64,000 nucleotides of DNA from Cellulomonas sp. S1-8 (GTDB lineage Bacteria > Actinomycetota > Actinomycetes > Actinomycetales > Cellulomonadaceae): assembly GCF_026184235.1 (NCBI RefSeq), contig NZ_CP110806.1, positions 372,001 through 436,000 of the forward strand, given 5' to 3'. Within the stretch, counting starts at the first letter, position 1, and every line of letters begins with the position of its first letter. Positions 33,069 through 39,900 of this stretch are shown here, in pieces. The notes beneath the pieces were generated by a model. That model ran no database searches and had not been told where the DNA came from. It saw only the letters and a program-made list of their open reading frames with translations. Position numbers and translations under genes: made by a program.

Positions 33069-34001
33069 ATGAGCGTCGTCACTGCTCAGGCTCCCGCACC
33101 ACCCCGGCGGGGAGGCGCGCTCGACATCGTCCGGCGCCGCCCGCTGCTGTCGTTCTTCGTGCTGGCGCTCCTGGCCAGCTGGATCGCGTGGATCCCGTAC
33201 ATCCTGTCGAACCACGGCCTGGGCATCTGGGACTTCAGCTTCCCCGGCGGCACGGGCGGTGGGCAGCTGCTCGGCATGCTCCCCGGCGCCTACCTCGGCC
33301 CCATCGGCGCGGCGCTCTTCGTCACGGCGATCGCGGACGGCCGTGCGGGACTGCGCGCGTGGGCGCGCCGGCTGTGGAACTGGAAGGTCAGCTGGAAGTG
33401 GTACGTCGGCATCCTCCTGAGCGTCCCCGCCGCGTTGATCCTCTCCGGTCTCGTGTTCTCCGGTGGGCAGGCGCACATGCCGTCCGCGATGATCCTGGGC
33501 GCCCTCGTGCCCGGGCTGCTCGTCCAGATGGTGACGACCGGCCTCGCCGAGGAGCCGGGCTGGCGCGACTTCGCGCTGCCGCGCATGCAGCGCATCATCG
33601 GTGCCCCCGGTGCGGCCGTGGCGATCGGCGCGCTGTGGGGCGTGTGGCACCTGCCGCTGTTCGTCACGGAGTGGGCGGACTGGAGCGGGACGGCGTGGTA
33701 CCGGGGGCCGGAGTTCGTCGCCTTCTGCATCGCGTTCAACGTCGTGATGACCTGGGTGTTCAACCGGACCGGGCAGAGCCTGCCGATGGCGATGCTGCTG
33801 CACTGCAGCGTCAACAACTTCTCGGGTGTGTGGGGCGAGATCTTCCCGATGTGGGACGGCCCGATGTTCCTGCACCTGCTGCTGGTGACGGCGACCGTGG
33901 CCGGTGCGGTGACGCTCCTCGGCTCGCGGGGACGGCTCGGGTACCACCCGGACCCCGCCGACCACCTCGAGCACCAGCTCCCGGCGGCACGTCTATCGTG
34001 A
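33069..34001 (+). CDS. CPBP family intramembrane glutamic endopeptidase
   Basis: A 310-residue membrane protein with an AAGGA ribosome site. About eight hydrophobic segments are visible. The CPBP/Abi motifs are present: LAEEPGWRDFALPRMQ (the Glu-Glu and Arg), ALWGVWHLPLFVTEW (His) and AMLLHCSVNNFSG (His and Asn). The family acts as CAAX-type proteases or membrane scaffolds. The stop overlaps the start of the sensor kinase gene, so it is the first gene of a coupled three-gene operon and may process or modulate the signal for that two-component system. Confidence 0.9.
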   Translation: MSVVTAQAPAPPRRGGALDIVRRRPLLSFFVLALLASWIAWIPYILSNHGLGIWDFSFPGGTGGGQLLGMLPGAYLGPIGAALFVTAIADGRAGLRAWARRLWNWKVSWKWYVGILLSVPAALILSGLVFSGGQAHMPSAMILGALVPGLLVQMVTTGLAEEPGWRDFALPRMQRIIGAPGAAVAIGALWGVWHLPLFVTEWADWSGTAWYRGPEFVAFCIAFNVVMTWVFNRTGQSLPMAMLLHCSVNNFSGVWGEIFPMWDGPMFLHLLLVTATVAGAVTLLGSRGRLGYHPDPADHLEHQLPAARLS

Positions 34002-35332
34002 CGTCGATGATCGAGCGTCCTGCTCAGCACCGCCGCCGGCCGACGGACGTCGTGCCGGCGGCGTGCTGGGTGCTGTCGGTCGGGCTGCTCGCGGCGTCCG
34101 TCGTCGTGAGCAGCACCGACCCGGCGACCGCGAGCGGCGTGCCGGGGTTCGACGACGCCGCGTGGTGGTGGTCGGTCGGGGTGCTGGCGCTGCAGGCGGC
34201 CGCGCTGGCGTGGTGGGGCGGGCGTCCCCGTGCGGCCCTCCTGGCCGTCGCGGCCCTGATGCCTGCGCTCCTGGTCCTCGGTGACGGGATCGGGGTCGGG
34301 CTCATCGCGGTGATGGTCGCGACGTACCGGGCGGTCCTCGCGCGGCCCGCACGGCGTCTGACGCCGACGCTGCTGGGTGCCGGCGCGCTGGTCGCCGCCG
34401 CGGTGGCGGCCACAGCGCTGCGCGGTGGCGTCGACGGGTGGCCCGCGGTCGTCGCCGGCCTCCTGCAGGCCGTCGGCGGGGTCGGCCTGCCGGTCGTCGC
34501 CGCGAGCGTCGTCGGCTCGCGACGCGACGCGCTCGACGCCCTGGCGGGCACCGCCGAGGCGCAGAGCCGGGAGCGTGACGCCCTGGTGCAGGTCGCCGTC
34601 GAGCGGGAGCGGACCGCGATGGCACGCGAGCTGCACGACATCGCGGCCCACCACCTGTCGGGCATCGCCGTGATGACCGGGGCCATCGGCCGGCAGATCG
34701 ACGTCGACCCGGACGGTGCCAAGGTCGCCGTCGCGCAGGTGCGGGAGCAGAGCACGGCCATGCTGCGGGACCTGCGCAACCTCGTGGTGCTGCTGCGGGA
34801 CGTGGACGGGCCGGGAGAGCCCGGCGGCCCGGTGCGCATGGAGACCCTGGCGGGCATCGGTGAGCTCGTCGCGGGGGCGCAGGAGGCAGGGTCGGCGGTC
34901 TCGCTGGAGACGTCCGGCCCGGTGGCGGAGCTCGCCGCCTCGGGTGCCGTCGGTCCGCTGGCGCAGCTCGCGGCGTACCGCGTCGTCCAGGAGGCGCTGG
35001 CGAACGCCGCCCGCCACGCGCCCGGCGCGCGCTGCGAGGTGACCCTCGACGCGCGCGACGAGGGCCGTGTCGAGGTGGTGGTCCGCAACGGTCCGCCGGC
35101 CGAGGGGGAGGCGCCCGCGCACCACGACCCCGGCTACGGTCTGGTCGGGATGCACGAGCGCGCCGAGCTGACCGGCGCCACCCTGCGGTACGGGCCGACG
35201 CTCGCCGGTGGCTGGCAGGTCACGCTGTCGGTCCCCGCGACCGTCGCCCCGGCCGTACCCCCATCCGTACCCCCGGCCATACCCCCGGCCGTCGACCCGG
35301 CGCCGACGACGAGTGAAGGGCAGGACCGATGA
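33998..35332 (+). CDS. NarL-type sensor histidine kinase
   Basis: A 444-residue kinase starting at GTG 33998 in overlap with the CPBP stop (ATG 34007 is an alternative). An N-terminal membrane part of six helices ends near residue 180; then a coiled linker, HisKA_3 with the phosphoacceptor His in MARELHDIAAHHLSGIAVMT, and HATPase with YRVVQEALANAARHAPGA and YGLVGMHERAELTGATL. The C-terminus is a Pro-rich tail (VPPSVPPAIPPAV). It is translationally coupled to the response regulator (ATGA). Confidence 0.92.
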   Translation: MTSMIERPAQHRRRPTDVVPAACWVLSVGLLAASVVVSSTDPATASGVPGFDDAAWWWSVGVLALQAAALAWWGGRPRAALLAVAALMPALLVLGDGIGVGLIAVMVATYRAVLARPARRLTPTLLGAGALVAAAVAATALRGGVDGWPAVVAGLLQAVGGVGLPVVAASVVGSRRDALDALAGTAEAQSRERDALVQVAVERERTAMARELHDIAAHHLSGIAVMTGAIGRQIDVDPDGAKVAVAQVREQSTAMLRDLRNLVVLLRDVDGPGEPGGPVRMETLAGIGELVAGAQEAGSAVSLETSGPVAELAASGAVGPLAQLAAYRVVQEALANAARHAPGARCEVTLDARDEGRVEVVVRNGPPAEGEAPAHHDPGYGLVGMHERAELTGATLRYGPTLAGGWQVTLSVPATVAPAVPPSVPPAIPPAVDPAPTTSEGQDR

Positions 35333-36009
35333 GCGAGGCCGCCGCCGTGCGGGTGGTCGTGGCGGACGACCAGCCCCTCGTCCGCATGGGGTTGTCCACG
35401 ATGCTGGCGACCGAGCCGGGCATCGAGGTCGTCGGACAGGCCGCCGACGGCACCGCCGCCGTGGAGCTGGCCCGCGCGCTGCGGCCCGACGTGGTCTGCA
35501 TGGACATCCGCATGCCCGGGAAGGACGGCATCGCCGCGACGCGCGAGCTGTGCGGACCCGACGTCGACGACCCGATCCCCGTCCTGATCCTCACGACCTT
35601 CGACGTCGACGAGTACCTGTTCGGTGCGCTCGAGGCCGGCGCGTCCGGCTTCCTGCTCAAGGACGCCGAGCCGGCGACGCTCGTCGAGGCCGTCCGCTCG
35701 GTGGCCGCCGGGCACGGCATGCTCGCGAACGCCCTGACCCGGCGCGTCCTGCGCGAGGTCGTCACGCGGCGCCGGACGCAACCCGTGACCGCCGCCCGGG
35801 CGAGCGAGCTGCTCACCCCGCGCGAGCTGGACATCGTCCTGCTGCTGGCGCAGGGCATGTCCAACGAGGAGATCGCGCGCGAGCTGTTCCTCGAGGTGTC
35901 GACCGTGAAGTCCCACCTGGCCCGCGTGATGCCGAAGCTGGGTGTGAAGTCGCGGCTGCAGGCGGTCGTGTGGGCGTACCAGAACGGGATCGTCGACGTC
36001 GGGGGCTGA
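35329..36009 (+). CDS. NarL/LuxR family response regulator
   Basis: A 226-residue regulator: receiver (VVVADDQPLVRMGLSTMLAT, phosphoacceptor Asp in VVCMDIRMPGKDG, ILTTFDVDEYLF, FLLKDAEPATL) and LuxR helix-turn-helix (LTPRELDIVLLLAQGMSNEE, FLEVSTVKSHLARVMPKLGV). The start overlaps the kinase stop (ATGA). With CPBP and kinase it forms an operon ended by the strong hairpin at 36016. Confidence 0.94.
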   Translation: MSEAAAVRVVVADDQPLVRMGLSTMLATEPGIEVVGQAADGTAAVELARALRPDVVCMDIRMPGKDGIAATRELCGPDVDDPIPVLILTTFDVDEYLFGALEAGASGFLLKDAEPATLVEAVRSVAAGHGMLANALTRRVLREVVTRRRTQPVTAARASELLTPRELDIVLLLAQGMSNEEIARELFLEVSTVKSHLARVMPKLGVKSRLQAVVWAYQNGIVDVGG

Positions 36010-36015
36010 CGCGCC

Positions 36016-36059
36016 CGTCGTTCGGCGGCTCATGAGCCCCGCAAGGCCGCCGAACGACG
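36016..36059. terminator. bidirectional terminator hairpin
   Basis: Perfect 14-bp arms CGTCGTTCGGCGGC and GCCGCCGAACGACG with a 16-nt loop, 7 bp after the regulator stop and 22 bp before the end of the convergent secreted protein gene. It can serve both genes. Confidence 0.75.
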
Positions 36060-36080
36060 AGCTGGGCAGACGGGGAGACG

Positions 36081-37064
36081 TCAGGGGACCGGGATCCGCG
36101 ACACCGTGAACGGTTCCGGGGTGCCGCCGGCGGACCGGGTCTCGAACTGGCTGTTGACCACCAGCAGGCTGCGGCCGGCCCGGGCGATGGTCGTCGGGTC
36201 GTCGAACGACGGGTCCGTCGTGCGGGACACGACGGTCCCGGAGGTCAGGTCGCGGGAGAGGCGCACGGTCACGACGGACGGGGGGCCGGCCGTCCACTCG
36301 GCCGCGAGCAGCCGGTTGCCGTCGAGCAGCAGGCCGTCGCCGGCGACGGACCCGCCGCCGAGGTCGATGACCTCGACGCTCCCGTCGGTCAGCCCGACGC
36401 GGAACAGCTCACCGGTCCGCGTCTTCGCGACGACGGCGGTCCGCCCGTCACGCGAGATCACGAGGCCGTTCGCGTTGACGTCCTGGTCGTACGTGAAGAC
36501 GGTCCCCTCGAAGGACACGACCGGCTCGAGCAGCTCCGTGCCCGTCGTCGTCCGCTCGCTCGCGGCGATCCGGTAGAGGATCGGGCGCATGGAGTCCGTG
36601 ACGTACACGTCACCCTGCGCGCTGACGGCGATGTCGTTGACGAACGTCGGCGTGCCGTCCTGCGCGACCTGCCACGACCCGGTCAGCTCGCGCGTCCGCA
36701 GGTCGTACGCCCACACCCGTCCGGTGGCGCCGCCGGCGACGAGCAGCGTCCGGCCGTCGACCTTCAGCCCGACCGCCATCGCGCGGCCGTCCTGCCCGCC
36801 GGGCAGGAACGGGGTGGCCGTCGGCTCGTCGAGGTCGCCGCGGTAGATGGTCCCGTCGGTCGTGCTGCTGACGTAGAAGTCGTCGCCACGGGCCGCGACG
36901 CCCTCGGGGTACACGTCGTCCGCGGCGGCACCGACGGGGTCGAGCAGGTAGGTCGTCGGCCGGCCGCGGCCGGGCCCGTTCGGATCGTGCGCGGCCGCCG
37001 GGACGGCCGCCACGAGCGTGAGCGCGACGGCGGCGGCAAGGGTGGTTGTGAGGCTGGAGCGCAT
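36081..37064 (-). CDS. secreted SMP-30/NHL-type beta-propeller protein
   Basis: A 327-residue exported protein with a signal peptide (TTTLAAAVALTLVAAVPAAA, cleaved before HDPNG). The mature part is a six-bladed propeller by its repeated GDDFYVSSTTDGTIYRGDL, GATGRVWAYDLRTRELTGSW, NDIAVSAQGDVYVTDSMRPI and LVISRDGRTAVVAKTRTGEL. Such proteins include lactonases and gluconolactonase-like binders. No catalytic residue set is evident. It lies alone, with its promoter opposite a 37065-37282 spacer that shows no gene. Confidence 0.8.
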   Translation of the reverse strand: MRSSLTTTLAAAVALTLVAAVPAAAHDPNGPGRGRPTTYLLDPVGAAADDVYPEGVAARGDDFYVSSTTDGTIYRGDLDEPTATPFLPGGQDGRAMAVGLKVDGRTLLVAGGATGRVWAYDLRTRELTGSWQVAQDGTPTFVNDIAVSAQGDVYVTDSMRPILYRIAASERTTTGTELLEPVVSFEGTVFTYDQDVNANGLVISRDGRTAVVAKTRTGELFRVGLTDGSVEVIDLGGGSVAGDGLLLDGNRLLAAEWTAGPPSVVTVRLSRDLTSGTVVSRTTDPSFDDPTTIARAGRSLLVVNSQFETRSAGGTPEPFTVSRIPVP

Positions 37065-37282
37065 CGGTGTACCCCTTCGACGGGGGCGTCCGTCTCACCG
37101 GGCGCGGGCCCCCACCGACGCCGGGAGTGCGCCGGGGATCGGGACGAACCAGCGCGGCACCCACGGTAGGGACGGCCCTGCGCGCAGGGCCAGACGTCGG
37201 TGGGCCCACGGTCCCGTGCGGGCCGTGGCGTGGACGACGCGGTGGAACGGGCGGGCGTACCGACCGCACCTACGCTCGGGAC

Positions 37283-37585
37283 ATGGACCCGGCGCAGGCC
37301 CGCCGCGAGCTGCCGTGGTGCGGGCCGCTGGACCACAACCCCGCCAACGTCATGCGCACGGTGGACGGTCGGCTCGTCGTCCTCGACCTGCTCTACGCGG
37401 ACGGCCCGGACCTGTACGCGACCGCCGCCTCGGACCCTGACCGCGTCGTCGCGCTGATCCCCGAGGACGAGCGACGGTTCATGACCGAGATCCCGCTGAC
37501 CACCTCGGGGCCGTGGGATCCCGTGTGGCTCGAGGCGACGCGAGCCGGGCTCGCCGCGGCCGACGCGCGGGCGGCGAGCGGGTGA
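37283..37585 (+). pseudogene. fragment of a kinase-like protein (C-lobe only)
   Basis: A 100-residue frame from ATG 37283 contains PLDHNPANVMRTVDGRLVVL followed by DLLYADGPDLYA. This matches the catalytic loop and metal motif of aminoglycoside-kinase-like folds in actinobacteria (D..P.NVM and D.F/LY.DG), but the whole N-lobe and start of the C-lobe are missing. It is either a truncated gene or the remnant of a longer kinase. A functional short protein is less likely. The upstream DNA does not restore the missing part. Confidence 0.5.
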
Positions 37586-37609
37586 TCGAGGACGGGCCGG
37601 GCTGCGGGG

Positions 37610-38152
37610 TCACAGGCCCTCGAGGACGTCCGCGGCGAGCGCCTCGAGGTACTCGCCTGGCGGCCGTTCGACGGGGTAGGTCGGCCCGAACACCTCGTCG
37701 GTGATCGCGACGGCCTGCGCCGGGGAGGTGATGCCCAGCCGCCCGAAGAGCAGGGCGAGGTCGGGCAGGTCACGATCGCGGCCGGCCAGCATCTTCATGG
37801 CGAGCAGGTGACGCTCGGAGGAGACCAGGACGTGGAGGCCCGGCAGGACGATCTCGGTCGCCTCGGTGTCGGGCGCTGCGGGGACCCGCGAGGTGATCCG
37901 GTCGTTCAGCCACTCGACGGGCAGGTCGTGCCGGTCGGCGACGTCCCGGACCGCGGCGGCGAGCTGTCCCCGGTCGGAGCGGAACACAGCGTCGATGTCG
38001 CGGGTGCTCGCGCGACCGTCGAAGAGCAGTGTCATCGCCGCGCCGCCCGCGACGTAGACGGTCGCCGTCCAGCCCCGCGAGTGGAGGTACGCGCCGACCT
38101 CGGTCAGCAGCCGGTGGACGTCCTCGCGCGCGAGCGCCGGGTCCGGGGTCAT
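37610..38152 (-). CDS. nucleotidyltransferase of AbiEii/MNT type
   Basis: A 180-residue protein from ATG 38152, which overlaps the HTH gene stop (ATGA). Pol-beta motifs are visible: TVYVAGGAAMTLLFDGRAST followed by RDIDAVFRSDRG (GG and DxD), then helices and HLLAMKMLAGRDRDLPDLAL with the Lys/Arg motif typical of nucleotidyltransferase toxins and DUF6036 proteins. Such enzymes transfer nucleotides to tRNA or proteins in AbiE and MNT-HEPN systems. Pairing with a coupled DNA-binding partner suggests a toxin-antitoxin-like module. Confidence 0.8.
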   Translation of the reverse strand: MTPDPALAREDVHRLLTEVGAYLHSRGWTATVYVAGGAAMTLLFDGRASTRDIDAVFRSDRGQLAAAVRDVADRHDLPVEWLNDRITSRVPAAPDTEATEIVLPGLHVLVSSERHLLAMKMLAGRDRDLPDLALLFGRLGITSPAQAVAITDEVFGPTYPVERPPGEYLEALAADVLEGL

Positions 38153-38826
38153 GCGCCCGTGAAGTTGCGGGCGTCGAACCAGATGCCGAGGCGCGACAGC
38201 TCGGGCGGCGTGTTCTGCATCGCCATCACCGCGCGGGCGCCGCGGCCGCTGGGCCACCACCATGCGGCCAACGGCTCGCGCTCGGTCCAGGCCGGTGCGC
38301 CGCGCCCGAGCAGTCTCATCCGGTACCGCACGGCGCCGGCGAGCAGCGCGTCCCACCGGTCGTCCCCGGTGGAGTCCGGTGCGGCGAGCATGACGTCGAG
38401 GCGGTCGAGGGCCGCGACCAGGGGGACCTGGTTCACCGAGTCGCACACGAGCCTGCTCGCCCACGCGGCGTCACGGTCGTTCAGTGCGTCGCGGACCCGC
38501 TCGGCCACCTCGGGGAGAGTCAGCCACCACCGGACGTCGCGGTCACGCTCGGCCTCGATCGTCGATGCGGCGGTGAACGCGTCGCGGACCGCGGCCATGA
38601 ACGGGTCGGCGTAGTCGACGCTGAGCAGCCGCCGCCTGCCCCGCGGCGTCGCCCGCACGACGTGGGCGTCGACGAGCCGGCCGACCTCCCGGGCGACGGA
38701 CGACGCCGGGTGGCCGGTGCTGCGCGCAAGGTCGGCCGCCGTGCGCGTGCCGTCACCGGACAGCACGAGGTCCCGCAGGACGTCGCGTTGCACGTCGGTG
38801 CGGAACAGCACCGTCGAACCGGCCAT
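38149..38826 (-). CDS. winged-helix regulator partner of the nucleotidyltransferase
   Basis: A 225-residue protein with an N-terminal winged helix (VLFRTDVQRDVLRDLVLSGD, TRTAADLARSTGHPASSVAR, EVGRLVDAHVVRATPRGRRR) and a helical C-terminal domain ending PPELSRLGIWFDARNFTGA. It is coupled to the downstream nucleotidyltransferase by a 4-nt overlap. An inverted repeat lies 10 bp before its ATG, so it probably represses its own transcription, as antitoxins do. No SD is visible; the mRNA may be leaderless. Confidence 0.8.
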   Translation of the reverse strand: MAGSTVLFRTDVQRDVLRDLVLSGDGTRTAADLARSTGHPASSVAREVGRLVDAHVVRATPRGRRRLLSVDYADPFMAAVRDAFTAASTIEAERDRDVRWWLTLPEVAERVRDALNDRDAAWASRLVCDSVNQVPLVAALDRLDVMLAAPDSTGDDRWDALLAGAVRYRMRLLGRGAPAWTEREPLAAWWWPSGRGARAVMAMQNTPPELSRLGIWFDARNFTGA

Positions 38827-38835
38827 GGACCGAGC

Positions 38836-38860
38836 CTATCTCTCAGAAGGTGAGACATAG
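38836..38860 (-). promoter_or_regulatory. autoregulatory operator of the HTH-nucleotidyltransferase pair
   Basis: 10-bp arms CTATCTCTCA and TGAGACATAG (one mismatch) around GAAGG, 10 bp upstream of the HTH start codon. The position matches an antitoxin-type operator over the start of transcription. Confidence 0.6.
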
Positions 38861-38874
38861 GAGGGAGCGACCCG

Positions 38875-39723
38875 TCAGTCCCACCAGAAGTACCAGGACC
38901 CCGATCCCACCTGGTCCTGCGCCAGCTCCCTGATCGTGCCGACCCCCTGGTCGACGACGTCACCGCAGTAGGCGTACTGCTCGCGCGCGACGGCGTGCGC
39001 CTCGGCCGGGGTCGTGGGCGGCCGTCGGACGACGACCTCGAGCACCTGGTCGCCGGTGAGGGACACCAGCTCGGCACCGAAGCGCTCGTGCCAGTCCCGC
39101 AGGACGACGCCGTGGTCGACGGGTTCCATGTCGTAGTTGACGCCGCCCTCCCAGCCCAGGATCACCGGCACCTGCCAGCCGTGGGTCGCGGGCACGAGCG
39201 CCACCAGCCCGTCCTGCTCGGCGGCGGTGAAGGTCGGGGCATGGCGCCGCACGACGGGCGGGGGCTCGTCCCCGGGCGGGGTGTCGTCGACGTCCAGGTC
39301 GGCGTAGCGCGCGTGCCGCTGCGCGCGCAGCGCGACGAGGTCGGCCGTCGACATGGCCGTGGCTCGCCGCAGCTCGGCCGCGTCGTCGTAGTCGTCGCGC
39401 GACTCGGGGGTCAGCGCGGCGGCGAGGTCGCCGAGGTCGCTGCCCAGCAGCACCGGCCACAGGCCGCTGGCGGGGTGCTCGTCGCGCAGGCGGTGCCACC
39501 AGGCGACGAGGTCCCCTGCCGGCGCGGCGAACCCGCGCACCTCGACGCCGGAGCCGGTGACGCCCAGGACGTGCGTCGGCGGCGTCGCACCGGGCAGGGA
39601 GGCCGCCGGCAGGGAGCTCACCGGTGGGGAACCCGGCGCCGGCGGGGACGGCGCCGGTCGAGGCGACGGCGAGGGCTCCGCGCTCCGGGAGTCGCCGCCG
39701 AGGATCCTGCGCCACCAGCTCAT
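38875..39723 (-). CDS. DUF4253 domain protein
   Basis: A 282-residue protein from ATG 39723 (MSWWRRILGGD). After a Ser/Pro-rich N-terminal 50 residues, the C-terminal half holds the DUF4253 domain: HGWQVPVILGWEGGVNYDME, HGVVLRDWHERFGAELVSLT, LEVVVRRPPTTPAEAHAVAR, EQYAYCGDVVDQGVGTIREL. Members occur beside polymorphic toxins as possible immunity proteins, but function is unproven. It stands alone, between the HTH pair and the 4-aminobenzoate operon. A family B repeat lies in the intergenic DNA before it. Confidence 0.85.
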   Translation of the reverse strand: MSWWRRILGGDSRSAEPSPSPRPAPSPPAPGSPPVSSLPAASLPGATPPTHVLGVTGSGVEVRGFAAPAGDLVAWWHRLRDEHPASGLWPVLLGSDLGDLAAALTPESRDDYDDAAELRRATAMSTADLVALRAQRHARYADLDVDDTPPGDEPPPVVRRHAPTFTAAEQDGLVALVPATHGWQVPVILGWEGGVNYDMEPVDHGVVLRDWHERFGAELVSLTGDQVLEVVVRRPPTTPAEAHAVAREQYAYCGDVVDQGVGTIRELAQDQVGSGSWYFWWD

Positions 39724-39824
39724 GGGCTCATCGCACCACGACGACGCCCAGACCGAGCCGGAACGACCAACGATCAGCCGAACGGACGAGGTGCCCACCC
39801 GCCCCGCAACTGTGGCCCCCGACA

Positions 39825-39880
39825 GTGGTCGCAGATGTGCCCACGATCCACGCCGGGGAGTCCAGAGGTGACCACGATCC
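39825..39880. repeat. 57-bp intergenic repeat family B, copy 3
   Basis: GTGGTCGCAGATGTGCCCAC at the 5' end matches copy 1 at 19 of 20 positions; a second GACCACGATCC half-site ends the element at the same spacing as in the other copies. CCACGATCCAC occurs twice, 30 bp apart. It lies between the PabBC 3' end and the DUF4253 gene start. Confidence 0.65.
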
Positions 39881-39900
39881 ACTCGCCGACGCCCGGCTCC

